From contig CATLEM010000002.1 in assembly GCA_949916155.1 (NCBI GenBank), positions 1-52,557 on the forward strand: a stretch of 52,557 nucleotides of DNA. The letters are read 5' to 3'. Every line of letters begins with the position of its first letter. Within the stretch, counting starts at the first letter, position 1. The stretch comes from an uncultured Dorea sp. (GTDB lineage: Bacteria > Bacillota > Clostridia > Lachnospirales > Lachnospiraceae). The translations under genes were made by a program, and so were the position numbers. Of the stretch, positions 15,174-25,194 are shown piece by piece. Below the pieces are notes generated by a model. That model made no database searches. It was not told where the DNA came from and worked only from the letters and a program-made list of their open reading frames with translations.

Positions 15174-17771
15174 ATGAATATCAATAAATTTACGCAAAAA
15201 TCATTGCAGGCGGTCCAGCAGTGTGAGAAGATCGCTATGGAATACGGCAATCAGGAGATTGAACAGGAACATCTGCTGTATGCTCTCCTGACGCAGGAGG
15301 ACAGCCTGATCTTAAAACTGATGCAGAAGATGGGGCTTGACGGCAATGCAGTCATTAACCGGATAGAAGAAGCATTAAGGAAGCTTGTAAAGGTTCAGGG
15401 CGGACAGCTCCATGTAGGGCAGCATTTAAATAATGCCCTTGTATACGCAGAAGATGAAGCGAGACAGATGGGGGATGAATATGTATCAGTGGAGCATCTG
15501 TTTCTCTCTGTTCTGAAATATGCGAATAAAGAGATGAAGAATGTTTTTCGGGAGCTGGGAATCAGCCGGGAAGGATTTTTACAGGCACTCTCTACAGTCA
15601 GGGGAAATCAGAGAGTGACAAGCGACAATCCGGAGGATACCTATGATACTTTGAACAAGTACGGCATTGACCTTGTGGAACGGGCAAGGGAGCAGAAGAT
15701 GGATCCGGTGATCGGACGGGATGCGGAGATCCGCAATGTGATCCGTATCCTTTCCCGTAAGACGAAGAATAATCCGGTGCTTATCGGTGAACCGGGTGTA
15801 GGAAAGACGGCAGTTGTTGAAGGGCTGGCTCAGAGAATCGTAAAGGGGGATGTGCCGGAGGGATTAAAGGAAAAAACGGTGTTTTCCCTTGATATGGGCG
15901 CATTGGTTGCAGGTGCCAAGTACAGGGGTGAATTTGAAGAACGACTGAAAGCCGTGTTGGAGGAAGTGAAAAAAAGCGACGGCAGGATCATTCTTTTCAT
16001 CGATGAGCTTCATACCATTGTAGGTGCGGGAAAGACTGACGGAGCCATGGATGCGGGGAATATGCTTAAGCCAATGCTTGCAAGAGGGGAGCTTCATTGT
16101 ATCGGAGCGACGACTCTCGATGAGTACAGGCAGTATATTGAAAAGGATGCGGCGTTAGAAAGGCGTTTCCAGCCGGTGCTTGTGGATGAGCCGACAGTGG
16201 AGGATGCAGTCTCTATTCTCCGCGGGCTGAAAGAGAGATACGAAGTATTTCACGGGGTTAAGATCACAGACGGCGCGCTGGTTGCGGCAGCAGCACTGTC
16301 AGACCGGTATATTTCAGACCGGTTCCTGCCGGACAAGGCTATAGATCTTGTAGATGAAGCATGTGCGTTGATCAAGACGGAACTTGATTCTATGCCGACG
16401 GAACTCGACGAGCTTCAGAGGAAGATTATGCAGATGGAGATTGAGGAGGCGGCGCTTAAAAAAGAGGATGACCGGCTGAGCAAAGAACGGCTGGATCATC
16501 TTCAGCAGGAACTTGCAGAACTCAGGGAGGAATTTGCCGGAAAGAAAGCGCAGTGGGATAATGAGAAGATAGACGTGGAACGCGTACAAAAGCTCCGGGA
16601 AGAAATTGAACAGATTGGAAAGGATATTGAACGGGCGCAGCAGGAGTATGACCTTAATAAGGCGGCCGAGCTGCAGTATGGAAGGCTTCCGCAGCTGCAA
16701 AAGCAGCTTGAGGCAGAGGAGGCGAAGGTGAAAGATGAAGAGCTGTCCCTCGTCCATGAGAGCGTGACCGATGAGGAGATCGGAAAGATTGTATCAAGGT
16801 GGACAGGGATACCGGTTGCCAGGTTAAATGAAAGCGAGCGCAGCAAGACGCTTCATCTGGCGGATGAGCTCCATAAACGGGTCATCGGGCAGGATGAGGG
16901 AGTGGAGCTGGTGACAGAGGCTATTATCCGTTCTAAAGCGGGGATAAAAGACCCAACAAAACCGATCGGATCCTTCTTGTTCCTCGGACCTACGGGCGTG
17001 GGGAAGACGGAGCTTGCGAAAGCGCTTGCTAGTCAGCTTTTTGATGATGAGAGTAATATGGTCCGTATCGATATGAGTGAGTATATGGAGAAGTATTCAG
17101 TCTCCCGTCTCATCGGAGCGCCTCCGGGATATGTGGGATATGACGAGGGAGGGCAGCTTACGGAGGCTGTCCGCAGGAAACCATATTCTGTCGTACTGTT
17201 TGATGAGGTGGAAAAAGCCCATCCGGATGTGTTCAATGTACTTCTGCAGGTGCTTGATGACGGGCGGATCACAGATTCTCAGGGGCGGACGGTAGATTTT
17301 AAAAATACCATTCTCATCATGACGTCTAATATTGGTTCGTCATATCTGCTGGACGGCATTGACAGTCAGGGGAATATCAGCGAAGCGGCGTCTGGTGCGG
17401 TCATGGCAGATCTCAGAAACCATTTCCGTCCGGAATTTCTGAACCGTCTTGATGAGACCATTCTCTTTAAGCCATTGACGAAGGCAGATATTTATGACAT
17501 TATTGATCTGTTGGTCAAAGATGTAAACAGGCGTCTGGCAGACAGGGAGATTCAGATAGCTCTGACTGATGATGCAAAAAATCATGTCGTAGACAGAGGG
17601 TATGATCCGGCTTACGGTGCAAGGCCGTTAAAACGGTATCTTCAGAAGCATGTAGAGACACTGGCGGCGAAACTGATGCTAAAAGGGGAGGTACATGCAG
17701 AAGATACGATTCTGATCGATGCGGAAGACGGGAAGCTTACGGCAAAGACAGGCAGAGACGGACAAAACTGA
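15174..17771 (+). CDS. clpB: ATP-dependent disaggregase ClpB
   Basis: 865 residues, full length for the family. It has the Clp N-domain repeat (~1-150), a first AAA+ module with GEPGVGKTA (~204-212), a long middle coiled coil typical of ClpB (~390-530, [20 protein letters not shown]), a second AAA+ module with GPTGVGKTE (~603-611), and the C-terminal D2-small domain. The ATG at 15174 after AAGGAGG is preferred to an in-frame ATG at 15147 that lacks a ribosome site. With DnaK/DnaJ/GrpE it resolubilises aggregated proteins after heat stress. The CIRCE-like operator points to HrcA control. It appears monocistronic. Confidence 0.97.
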   Translation: MNINKFTQKSLQAVQQCEKIAMEYGNQEIEQEHLLYALLTQEDSLILKLMQKMGLDGNAVINRIEEALRKLVKVQGGQLHVGQHLNNALVYAEDEARQMGDEYVSVEHLFLSVLKYANKEMKNVFRELGISREGFLQALSTVRGNQRVTSDNPEDTYDTLNKYGIDLVERAREQKMDPVIGRDAEIRNVIRILSRKTKNNPVLIGEPGVGKTAVVEGLAQRIVKGDVPEGLKEKTVFSLDMGALVAGAKYRGEFEERLKAVLEEVKKSDGRIILFIDELHTIVGAGKTDGAMDAGNMLKPMLARGELHCIGATTLDEYRQYIEKDAALERRFQPVLVDEPTVEDAVSILRGLKERYEVFHGVKITDGALVAAAALSDRYISDRFLPDKAIDLVDEACALIKTELDSMPTELDELQRKIMQMEIEEAALKKEDDRLSKERLDHLQQELAELREEFAGKKAQWDNEKIDVERVQKLREEIEQIGKDIERAQQEYDLNKAAELQYGRLPQLQKQLEAEEAKVKDEELSLVHESVTDEEIGKIVSRWTGIPVARLNESERSKTLHLADELHKRVIGQDEGVELVTEAIIRSKAGIKDPTKPIGSFLFLGPTGVGKTELAKALASQLFDDESNMVRIDMSEYMEKYSVSRLIGAPPGYVGYDEGGQLTEAVRRKPYSVVLFDEVEKAHPDVFNVLLQVLDDGRITDSQGRTVDFKNTILIMTSNIGSSYLLDGIDSQGNISEAASGAVMADLRNHFRPEFLNRLDETILFKPLTKADIYDIIDLLVKDVNRRLADREIQIALTDDAKNHVVDRGYDPAYGARPLKRYLQKHVETLAAKLMLKGEVHAEDTILIDAEDGKLTAKTGRDGQN

Positions 17772-17787
17772 TATATTGAAGATAATC

Positions 17788-17822
17788 GGGCATTCACACG
17801 GGGAAACCTGCTGTGGATGCCC
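17788..17822 (+). terminator. Hairpin after clpB
   Basis: GGGCATTCACA (17788-17798) pairs with TGTGGATGCCC (17812-17822), one wobble. No T-run follows, so termination strength is uncertain. Confidence 0.45.
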
Positions 17823-17846
17823 TTAGCTGTGATGCAATAGTAAAAA

Positions 17847-17878
17847 ATTAATAAAGATTAAGAAATGATTAATAAAGA
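17847..17878. promoter_or_regulatory. Direct repeat ATTAATAAAGA, 21-bp period
   Basis: Exact 11-bp copies at 17847-17857 and 17868-17878 are two helical turns apart, upstream of the phospholipid operon. This geometry suits a dimeric response regulator of the OmpR type. Confidence 0.4.
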
Positions 17879-17968
17879 GTTAAAAAAAGGGAGTGTAAAA
17901 TAAGGTTGTGTAATCGGAAATATTTTGATAGACTTTAAGGTATATTTGCTGGAGAGGAGAGCACCGGG

Positions 17969-19000
17969 ATGCAGGGCAGAAAAAAAGTAATTAAAAACGG
18001 CGTTTTTCTCCTTGCGGTTTTCCTTCTCACGATCTATGGAGTTTTTCGCGGGGAGGATTTGGGGCAGATGATGGAGGCAATCAGAAGGGCAGACATCCGC
18101 TGGCTTCTTCCGGGAGTAGTATTTGTGATATGTTTTATCGGCGGTGAATCGGTTATAATATGGTATATGATGCGCTCCTTCAGCATTTTTGTCAGGAAGA
18201 GGATATGTTTTTTGTTTTCTTCTGTGGGATTTTTCTTCAGCTGTATCACGCCTTCCGCTAGCGGGGGACAGCCAATGCAGCTTTATTATATGAAAAAGGA
18301 GAAGATTCCGCTTCCGATCTCAGCGGTAGTGCTGATGATCGTGACAATTACATATAAGCTTGTACTGGTAGCAGTGGGACTGGGGATTTTGCTTTTTGGA
18401 AAGAGTTTTCAGGATCATTATCTGGGAGGAATACTGCCGGTGTATTATCTGGGGCTGGCACTTAATGTCCTGTGTGTAGGCTTTATGTCGGTGCTCGTAT
18501 TTTGTCCAAAGCTTACAGAGCATATTCTGGTTATGGGAGAGAGATGGCTTGAGAAGGTGCATCTGTTAAAACGTCTCAGGACGCGCAGAAAGAAGCTTCG
18601 GGATGCGATGGAGATCTACCGGGAGACAGCAGACTACTTAAAACAGCATAAGAGGGTGCTTGCTGTCGTTATTCTGCTGACGTTTATGCAGCGTTTCGCG
18701 CTGTTCGCGGTGACATGGATGGTGTATCAGTCGTTCGGTCTGTCGGGAACCGGCATGACGGATGTTGTACTTTTGCAGGCAGTAATCGCTGTGTCGGTTG
18801 ACATGCTTCCGCTTCCCGGAGGGATGGGCATCAGCGAGGCATTATTTTTGCGGATATTCGCACCGGTATTCGGGGCGCTCGTACTTCCCGGAATGGTGCT
18901 GGCAAGGGGGCTTGGCTATTACAGCGAGCTTCTGATCAGTGCAGCATTTACAGCAGCGGCGCAGATTTATTATACGGTCTGGCCGGAAAAATTAAGGTAA
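17969..19000 (+). CDS. Lysylphosphatidylglycerol synthase-like membrane (flippase-like) protein
   Basis: 343 residues with about eight to nine membrane helices, matching the LPG_synthase_TM / UPF0104 (YbhN, MprF N-terminal) family. Typical landmarks are FFFSCITPSASGGQPMQLYY (~85-105) and the late motif LPLPGGMGISEALFL (~275-290). Family members move or modify lipids across the membrane; there is no C-terminal aminoacyl-transfer domain, so it should not be called MprF. It opens a tight operon with pssA-like and psd genes (20 bases to the next start), supporting a phospholipid role. GAGAGGAG precedes the ATG. Confidence 0.82.
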   Translation: MQGRKKVIKNGVFLLAVFLLTIYGVFRGEDLGQMMEAIRRADIRWLLPGVVFVICFIGGESVIIWYMMRSFSIFVRKRICFLFSSVGFFFSCITPSASGGQPMQLYYMKKEKIPLPISAVVLMIVTITYKLVLVAVGLGILLFGKSFQDHYLGGILPVYYLGLALNVLCVGFMSVLVFCPKLTEHILVMGERWLEKVHLLKRLRTRRKKLRDAMEIYRETADYLKQHKRVLAVVILLTFMQRFALFAVTWMVYQSFGLSGTGMTDVVLLQAVIAVSVDMLPLPGGMGISEALFLRIFAPVFGALVLPGMVLARGLGYYSELLISAAFTAAAQIYYTVWPEKLR

Positions 19001-19020
19001 ATCAGGTGAGGAGATTACAG

Positions 19021-19677
19021 ATGATAGGTTTTTATGATTATACAGTCGTTCTTACATATATAGGCTTTGCTTCGGGGATCACAGGGATGTTCTGTGCAAC
19101 AACGAGGCATTTGCGTCTGGCAGTGTTTTTTCTGGCACTTTCCGGACTCTGTGATATGTTTGACGGGAAGATCGCGCGGACAAAGAAGAACCGTACGGAG
19201 GAGGAGAAGAGCTTTGGGATACAGATAGACTCCCTTTGCGATATGGTATGCTTCGGTGTACTGCCTATCATGATCTGTTTCAAACTGGGCATGCGGCAGA
19301 TATACAGTATGGTGCTTTTGATTTTTTACGGACTGGCGGGAGTTATCCGGTTGGGCTATTTTAATGTAATGGAAGAAAAGAGACAGGAGCAGACCGATGA
19401 GAATCGTAAATACTATCAGGGACTTCCCATTACTTCGATGGCTATGGTGCTGCCGATCTTTTTTGTGTTTTCTCCGCTTCTTCCAAGCCACCAGGCATTT
19501 CTTATCATGCTTCATATCGTAGTAGCAGTGGTAGGTGCTCTGTTTGTCATTGATTTTAAGATGAGAAAACTATCGGCTAAAGAGTTGTTTTCACTGGCAT
19601 TAGCAGTGGCTGCGGCAGTGGCGGTCATGCTTTTTCTGTGGCGGAACTGGTGGCAGCTGCTTCATTTTCACGGATAG
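19021..19677 (+). CDS. pssA: CDP-alcohol phosphatidyltransferase, probable phosphatidylserine synthase
   Basis: About 218 residues. The CDP-alcohol transferase signature (D-G-x2-A-R-x(n)-G-x3-D-x3-D) is present as CDMFDGKIARTK followed by GIQIDSLCDM, and six helices are predicted. The ATG at 19021 has GTGAGGAG 8-15 bases before it; a GTG at 19006 is part of that site. The gene is 12 bases before a phosphatidylserine decarboxylase gene, so its product is most likely phosphatidylserine made from CDP-diacylglycerol and serine. The insert between the two halves of the signature (KKNRTEEEKS) is slightly long. Confidence 0.87.
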   Translation: MIGFYDYTVVLTYIGFASGITGMFCATTRHLRLAVFFLALSGLCDMFDGKIARTKKNRTEEEKSFGIQIDSLCDMVCFGVLPIMICFKLGMRQIYSMVLLIFYGLAGVIRLGYFNVMEEKRQEQTDENRKYYQGLPITSMAMVLPIFFVFSPLLPSHQAFLIMLHIVVAVVGALFVIDFKMRKLSAKELFSLALAVAAAVAVMLFLWRNWWQLLHFHG

Positions 19678-19689
19678 GAGGACGTAAAG

Positions 19690-20574
19690 ATGCATCTGAC
19701 AGCAGACCGCAGCGGGATTATCCGGGAGGAGGATTCCCTGCAGGACAGATTTCTTGAATGGATGTATACGCATAAAGCTGGAAGGGTGATCTTGCGGCCC
19801 CTGATCACAGCTTCGGTATCATGGCTTGGAGGAGTTTTGATGAGTTCAAAAGTGTCAAAGCTTTTTATCCGTCCGTTTATCCGGAGAAATCGTATTGATA
19901 TGTCACAGTTTGAACAGAAGGAATACACATCCTATAATGACTTTTTTACACGCCGGATTCTCGACGGAGCGCGTCAGATCGATCAGAGGCCGGAGGCTTT
20001 CGTAAGTCCCTGTGACGGCAGGGTTTCAGTATATGAGATCGACAGTCTCTGCTCATTCACCGTTAAGTACAGCAGATATACGGTTTCCGGCATTTTAAGA
20101 AACCGCAGGCTGGCGGACAGATATTCGGGAGGATATTTGTGGGTATTCCGGCTTTGTGTGGATGATTATCACCGCTATATCTATGTGGACGGAGGGACAG
20201 AGTCGAAGCGTTTTCATATCCCGGGAGTATTTCACACGGTGAATCCGGCCGCAGGGGATATATATCCCATATATAAAGAGAATACAAGAGAGTACTCAGT
20301 ACTGAAATCGGAGGATTTCGGGGAGATCATCCAGATGGAGGTGGGGGCTATGCTTGTGGGAAGGATTGAGAATCATCCGGTTAAGGATTATGTGAAGCGC
20401 GGACAGGAGAAGGGGAATTTTGCTTTTGGCGGTTCGACAGTCATCCTGATGACGAGGGAGGGCAGAGTGCAGCCGGACGGCGACATTCTTGAAAATTCGG
20501 TGCGCGGCATTGAGACAAAAGTAAAGCTTGGGGAACGCATAGGAGAGAGAATATGCGGGGATAGTCAGAGGTAA
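19690..20574 (+). CDS. psd: Phosphatidylserine decarboxylase proenzyme
   Basis: 294 residues, the clostridial long form of Psd. Family motifs include YTSYNDFFTRRI, SPCDGRVSVYE, the His-containing DDYHRYIYVDGG and PGVFHTVNPAA. The self-cleavage site that yields the pyruvoyl cofactor is FGGST near residue 246 (family LGST/GGST). It converts phosphatidylserine to phosphatidylethanolamine at the membrane. The start follows TAGGAGGA. It completes the two-step pathway with the upstream synthase. Confidence 0.94.
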   Translation: MHLTADRSGIIREEDSLQDRFLEWMYTHKAGRVILRPLITASVSWLGGVLMSSKVSKLFIRPFIRRNRIDMSQFEQKEYTSYNDFFTRRILDGARQIDQRPEAFVSPCDGRVSVYEIDSLCSFTVKYSRYTVSGILRNRRLADRYSGGYLWVFRLCVDDYHRYIYVDGGTESKRFHIPGVFHTVNPAAGDIYPIYKENTREYSVLKSEDFGEIIQMEVGAMLVGRIENHPVKDYVKRGQEKGNFAFGGSTVILMTREGRVQPDGDILENSVRGIETKVKLGERIGERICGDSQR

Positions 20575-20605
20575 GCTTATTAATTTCATTTCGGGAGGTT
20601 TTATT

Positions 20606-21466
20606 TTGAAAAAGTTTAATTGGAAAGAACTGGGGATCGATCTTGCTGTCGATGTGGCGGCAAGTATCATTATTGCTGTCGGTATTTATAATTTTGCGAT
20701 GAGCGCCAATTTTCCCGTGGCCGGGTTCTCGGGGATAGCGATCATTATGTATCATCTGTTTAGTATACCGGTGGGTGTGGGGACCATCCTGCTTAATATA
20801 CCGGTAGCGATATTCTGTTATAAATTTCTTGGAAGGGATTTTTTTCTGCGCTCGGTGAAAACAACTGTAATATCTTCAGTATTTATCGATTATGTGGCGC
20901 CTTTGTTTCCGGTATATGAGGGGAACAGACTGCTGGCGGCGCTCTGTATGGGTGTTTTGTGCGGAATCGGTTATGCCATGATCTTTATGCGTAGTTCCTC
21001 TACCGGAGGACAGGATTTTATCTCTATGTCCATAAAGAAAGTAAAGCCTCATATCTCTCTCGGAATGATTACTTTTGTACTGGATATGATGACGATTGCG
21101 GCGGGGAGCGTATTGGTGTTCCGGGATGTTGACGGCTTTATCTACGGCATTATCGTAACATACCTTATGGCGATTGTTATGGACAAGATCATGTACGGTA
21201 TTGATGAAGGAAAGATGACTCTGATCGTTACGGAAAAAGGTGACGAGATGGCGCAGCATATTGATGAATATTCGGGAAGGGGTTCTACAATCCTTAAAGG
21301 CATCGGAAGCTACTCGAAAAAGGAGAAGGCGGTTGTCATGTGCGCATGCAATAATAAGCAGATGTATACGATAAAAAAGATCGCGCGCCAGATAGACCCG
21401 AAAGCATTTACGATCATTATGGAGTCCAATGAAGTGCTGGGAGAAGGGTTTAAGGAAGAAGTGTAG
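20606..21466 (+). CDS. YitT family membrane protein (DUF161/DUF2179)
   Basis: 286 residues starting at TTG (20606) after GGGAGG. Five membrane helices (~10-200) include the characteristic RSSSTGGQDFISMSI segment, and a cytoplasmic DUF2179 domain (~205-286) includes GRGSTILKGIGSYSKKEKAV and ends TIIMESNEVLGEGF. The transport or sensing role of YitT proteins is not established. It follows psd by 31 bases, so it may ride on the phospholipid operon, and it ends at a bidirectional terminator. Confidence 0.88.
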   Translation: MKKFNWKELGIDLAVDVAASIIIAVGIYNFAMSANFPVAGFSGIAIIMYHLFSIPVGVGTILLNIPVAIFCYKFLGRDFFLRSVKTTVISSVFIDYVAPLFPVYEGNRLLAALCMGVLCGIGYAMIFMRSSSTGGQDFISMSIKKVKPHISLGMITFVLDMMTIAAGSVLVFRDVDGFIYGIIVTYLMAIVMDKIMYGIDEGKMTLIVTEKGDEMAQHIDEYSGRGSTILKGIGSYSKKEKAVVMCACNNKQMYTIKKIARQIDPKAFTIIMESNEVLGEGFKEEV

Positions 21467-21533
21467 AGAGTTTTAGGATTAAAGTGATCGCGGATAAGAG
21501 CTGCGGTGAGAACAGTGCGTTCATAAAGCTTCA

Positions 21534-21586
21534 GCAAAAAGAAGCCGGAGGACATCGTACAGATATTCCTTGCGGCTTCTTTTTGC
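21534..21586. terminator. Bidirectional terminator between yitT-like gene and pepT
   Basis: GCAAAAAGAAGCCG (21534-21547) pairs perfectly over 14 bp with CGGCTTCTTTTTGC (21573-21586), giving a T-run in both directions for the convergent genes. Confidence 0.9.
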
Positions 21587-21605
21587 TATATTGTGCTTCA
21601 GATGC

Positions 21606-22823
21606 TTATTTTGCGTATAATTTTACCAGCTCCATCATCACGTCTACACTCTTGTCCATGCCTTCAACAGTGATGTGCTCATACGGCCCGTGATATGCGT
21701 GGCCGCCTGTTCCGAGGTTCGGGCAGGGAAGCCCCTTAAAGCTTAGCTGACAGCCGTCCGTGCCGCCGCGGATCGGGATAACAAGCGGTGTGACACCGGC
21801 AGCCTCGCATGCGGTCCGGGCATTATCGATAAGGTGCATACAATCAGCGATGATCTCCGCCATGTTTTTATATTGTTCGGTGATTGTCAGTGTAACAGTG
21901 CCTTCGCCCCATTTTTCGTTCAGATCCTTTTCAATGAGGCGGAGAGTATTTTTCCGTGCCTCAAAGATATTCTTATCGTGGTCGCGGACGATATAGTTAA
22001 GCTGTGCAGCGGCACATTCTCCGGTCATACTCACAAGGTGATAGAAGCCTTCATAATTTTCTGTGCCGCGGGGAGTTTCGCAGCCTGGAAGCATATTGTT
22101 GATCTCCATGGCGACGAGAGAAGCGTTGATCATCGTATCCTTCGAAGCACCCGGATGTACACTGAATCCTTTGATATCAAAGCAGGCCTTGCAGGCGTTG
22201 AAATTCTCATACTGGATCTCGCCCTCGGTATCTCCGTCCATTGTGTAGGCGTAATCTGCACCGAATTCTTCTACATTAAAGTGTGCGGCGCCGGTTCCGA
22301 TCTCCTCGTCCGGCGTAAAGGCAACACACAGCTTGCCGTGAGGGATATTTTCCGCCTGTACCCGTTCGATCATAGTGAGAATCTCTGCGATACCGGCCTT
22401 GTCGTCAGCGCCCAGTACAGTAGTGCCGTCGCTGGTGATCAGTGTGCGGCCTTTGAGGCTTTTAAGATGCGGAAATGTCTCCGGACTTAGGATGAGACCG
22501 CTGTTTCCGATTTCTATGGCATCACCGCTGTAGTTCTCTGTCAGAACAGGTACGATGTCGTGGTCGCAGAAATCAGCGACAGTGTCCATATGGGCAATAA
22601 ATCCGATAGCGGGCCTGTCCTCATAGCCTTCTGTAGCCGGCAGGCTGCCGTACAGATAACACTGGTCGTCCAGATGTACATCTTTAAGTCCGAGATCTTT
22701 CATCTCAGTTTCCAGAACTTTTGCCAGATCAAACTGGCATTGTGAGGATGGGACGGTTTCACTGTTCTCATCACTCGGCGTACGTACAACGACGTACTTT
22801 AAAAGTCTTTCATAAGCTTTCAT
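21606..22823 (-). CDS. pepT: Peptidase T (tripeptide aminopeptidase)
   Basis: 405 residues from the ATG at 22821-22823, which has AAAGGGG at correct spacing; a longer in-frame start at 22874 lacks one. M20 metallopeptidase ligands are visible: HMDTVAD (~75), GADDKAGIA (~135), TPDEEIG (~170), DGDTEGE and the late GTGGHAYHGPYEH. The dimerisation domain includes KGFSVHPGASKDTMINASLV. It releases the N-terminal residue from tripeptides in the cytoplasm, using two zinc ions. It stands alone between terminators. Confidence 0.95.
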   Translation of the reverse strand: MKAYERLLKYVVVRTPSDENSETVPSSQCQFDLAKVLETEMKDLGLKDVHLDDQCYLYGSLPATEGYEDRPAIGFIAHMDTVADFCDHDIVPVLTENYSGDAIEIGNSGLILSPETFPHLKSLKGRTLITSDGTTVLGADDKAGIAEILTMIERVQAENIPHGKLCVAFTPDEEIGTGAAHFNVEEFGADYAYTMDGDTEGEIQYENFNACKACFDIKGFSVHPGASKDTMINASLVAMEINNMLPGCETPRGTENYEGFYHLVSMTGECAAAQLNYIVRDHDKNIFEARKNTLRLIEKDLNEKWGEGTVTLTITEQYKNMAEIIADCMHLIDNARTACEAAGVTPLVIPIRGGTDGCQLSFKGLPCPNLGTGGHAYHGPYEHITVEGMDKSVDVMMELVKLYAK

Positions 22824-22931
22824 TGTTTCATTCCCCTTTCTTTTCTGATACCGGCAGTATGCTGCGTGTATCAATAAAATGCTTTGTCATAAAATAAATC
22901 ATACCATATTTTTGCAAAAATAGCGAGACAG

Positions 22932-23471
22932 CTAACGCCGGTCAAAGAAAATATTTTTCCCCGATATGCTCAAAGGAATACCAAGCCAGCTGACATCTTC
23001 TTCCATATCCTCCATCCGGGCAGCAGCCTTTCCAACAGACCACATAATACGGTTGTCTACATTATCGCGGGCGGCAACATGGACTGCGGAGGACACAGCA
23101 ATCCCGAGATCTACCATCAGCTGTGCACACACACCGCCGGCTGCTTCGCAGGCGCGGCAATCTTCGAATCCGCATAAGCTGCATTGAGGGATGCTGCGGT
23201 AATTCTTTTTTACACCGATAAGAACGACGGCCTGGCTGCCGCGTACATTATCGGCATCTCTTTTGTACCATGCAGCGTTTTCTTCTCCGAAAAGCTCTAT
23301 GCCGGTTTCCTCTATCCGGTCAGCCAGCCGGTTTTTATCAGTTTTTGTGAGCACGCAGGTGATGACAGAATCCACACCTTTTGCTTTCGGTGCTGTTCGG
23401 GCAGCGGCACACATTCTTGCAGCGGTATTGAATAAAGCTTCTTTTTCCATCTCAGTACTGTTATAAATCAT
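22932..23471 (-). CDS. DUF2148 ferredoxin-domain protein
   Basis: 179 residues after AAGGAGA. It begins with the typical AARMCAAARTAPKAKGVDS and contains the central cysteine group of this family: QCSLCGFEDCRACEAAGGVC (about 95-115). DUF2148 proteins (COG4739) are common in anaerobes and are thought to bind an Fe-S cluster; the function is unknown. It is divergent from murE, with a 14-bp perfect palindrome in between, and probably monocistronic. Confidence 0.85.
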   Translation of the reverse strand: MIYNSTEMEKEALFNTAARMCAAARTAPKAKGVDSVITCVLTKTDKNRLADRIEETGIELFGEENAAWYKRDADNVRGSQAVVLIGVKKNYRSIPQCSLCGFEDCRACEAAGGVCAQLMVDLGIAVSSAVHVAARDNVDNRIMWSVGKAAARMEDMEEDVSWLGIPLSISGKNIFFDRR

Positions 23472-23553
23472 AGTTTTTCTCCTTGGATCCCGGCATATGG
23501 TTCAATGTGCCGGCAGTTTTTATTGTTGATACGTGTTCTGAGATTAATATACC

Positions 23554-23567
23554 CCCTGGATCCAGGG
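23554..23567. promoter_or_regulatory. Perfect 14-bp palindrome between DUF2148 gene and murE
   Basis: CCCTGGATCCAGGG has perfect two-fold symmetry and lies upstream of the DUF2148 start on one side and murE on the other. It looks like a dimeric regulator site. No T-run is attached. Confidence 0.35.
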
Positions 23568-23712
23568 AATGTCAATTAATACTGTTAATTTTACAGGGAT
23601 TATGATAAACTGAAGAAGATGTAAACGTATACCCAAAGGGCATACCGTATTCCATGTTCTGCGGGGCGGGGGAATTTGCCCGGTAATGTATAAATATCAG
23701 GAGGCGCGGTTT

Positions 23713-25182
23713 ATGAATCTGACTCGGTTGTTAGAGCAATTGCAATATGAAGTAGTACAGGGGAGAGGAGACATTTCTATAACAGAGCTTGTAAATGATT
23801 CCCGGAAGGTGTGTGAAGGATGTGTGTTTGTCTGCATCAGCGGAGCTGTATCAGACGGGCATGCTTATATACAGGATGTGGCGGAAAAGGGAGCTGCGGC
23901 AGTCATCGTCGAAAAGGACGTGGATGCGCCGGAAAATCTGACAGTGATAAAAGTTGCGGACACACGCTACGCGTTGGCGCTTATGTCAGCGGCTTATTTC
24001 GGATATCCGGCAAAGAAGCTTAAGGTTATCGGAATCACCGGGACGAAGGGAAAGACGACGACGACCTATATGGTGAAGTCGATTCTGGAAGGAGTGGGAC
24101 ATAAAGTCGGGCTGATCGGTACGATAGAAGTGCTGATCGGGGATAAGAGTATCCCGGCGAATAACACGACGCCGGAATCTTTTACGATTCACCAGTATTT
24201 TGCACAGATGGCAGAGGAAGGCTGTGACAGTGTGGTCATGGAAGTGTCCTCCCAGGGGCTTATGCTCCACAGGACAGCGGGGATTCCGTTCGAGATCGGT
24301 ATCTTTACGAATCTCGGGGAAGATCATATCGGACCTAATGAACATAAGGATTTCGAGGATTATAAGCGCTGCAAGGGTCTGCTTTTCAAGCAGTGCAGGC
24401 TCGGCATTGCCAATGTGGATGACCGGTGGTATGAGGATGTGTTCGCGGGGGCAACCTGTGAGATCGAGACTTTCGGCCTTTCAGAAAAAGCCGGGCTTCG
24501 GGCAGTAGATATCCGGCATATTTCTGAGCCGGGATATCTGGGAGTAAGATATCACGTGACCGGGCTGATGGATTTTGATGTGGAGATTGACATTCCGGGT
24601 GAGTTCAGTGTATATAATTCTCTGACAGCGATAGCAGTATGCCGGCATTTTGACGTGCCGGCAGAAAATATCAGGGCGTCGCTTAAGGTTGCGAAGGTTA
24701 AGGGACGCATCGAAATGGTGAAGGTATCCGATGACTTTACACTGATGATCGACTATGCCCATAATGCAATGGCGTTAGAGAGTCTTCTCAATACGCTGAG
24801 AGATTACGATCCGGGACGTATCGTATCTGTATTCGGGTGCGGCGGGAACCGGTCAAAGACAAGACGCTATGAGATGGGAGAGGTGTCCGGAAGACTTGCG
24901 GATTTCACCATCATCACTTCGGATAATCCGAGATATGAAGAACCTCAGGAGATCATTAATGACATTATCACTGGAATGAAAAAAACAGATGGTAAGTACA
25001 TCGATATCTGTGACCGCGGCGCGGCGATAAAGTATGCGATTGAACATGGACGTCCGGGTGATGTTATCGTGGTTGCCGGAAAGGGACATGAGACGTATCA
25101 GGAGATCAGGGGTGTAAAGTATGATATGGATGACAGGGTGCTGATTCAGAATGCCCTGAAGGAAATAGCGGAAGGAAGATAA
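23713..25182 (+). CDS. murE: UDP-N-acetylmuramoyl-tripeptide synthetase MurE
   Basis: 489 residues from the ATG at 23713, 8 bases after AGGAGG; an upstream ATG in the same frame at 23686 lacks a site. The Mur ligase ATP loop is GITGTKGKTTTTYM (~106-119), followed by NNTTPES, MEVSSQGL and the C-terminal DYAHNAMAL. The motif SDNPRYEEP (~399-407) carries the DNPR signature of meso-diaminopimelate-adding enzymes, against the DDPN/DNPA style of Lys-adding ones. It adds the third residue to the cytoplasmic peptidoglycan precursor. priA follows after 12 bases. Confidence 0.95.
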   Translation: MNLTRLLEQLQYEVVQGRGDISITELVNDSRKVCEGCVFVCISGAVSDGHAYIQDVAEKGAAAVIVEKDVDAPENLTVIKVADTRYALALMSAAYFGYPAKKLKVIGITGTKGKTTTTYMVKSILEGVGHKVGLIGTIEVLIGDKSIPANNTTPESFTIHQYFAQMAEEGCDSVVMEVSSQGLMLHRTAGIPFEIGIFTNLGEDHIGPNEHKDFEDYKRCKGLLFKQCRLGIANVDDRWYEDVFAGATCEIETFGLSEKAGLRAVDIRHISEPGYLGVRYHVTGLMDFDVEIDIPGEFSVYNSLTAIAVCRHFDVPAENIRASLKVAKVKGRIEMVKVSDDFTLMIDYAHNAMALESLLNTLRDYDPGRIVSVFGCGGNRSKTRRYEMGEVSGRLADFTIITSDNPRYEEPQEIINDIITGMKKTDGKYIDICDRGAAIKYAIEHGRPGDVIVVAGKGHETYQEIRGVKYDMDDRVLIQNALKEIAEGR

Positions 25183-25194
25183 ATATTTTTACAG

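Noticed and set aside
21834-22490. 218-codon frame opposite pepT
   Set aside because: It lies entirely across M20 peptidase motifs and lacks start signals.
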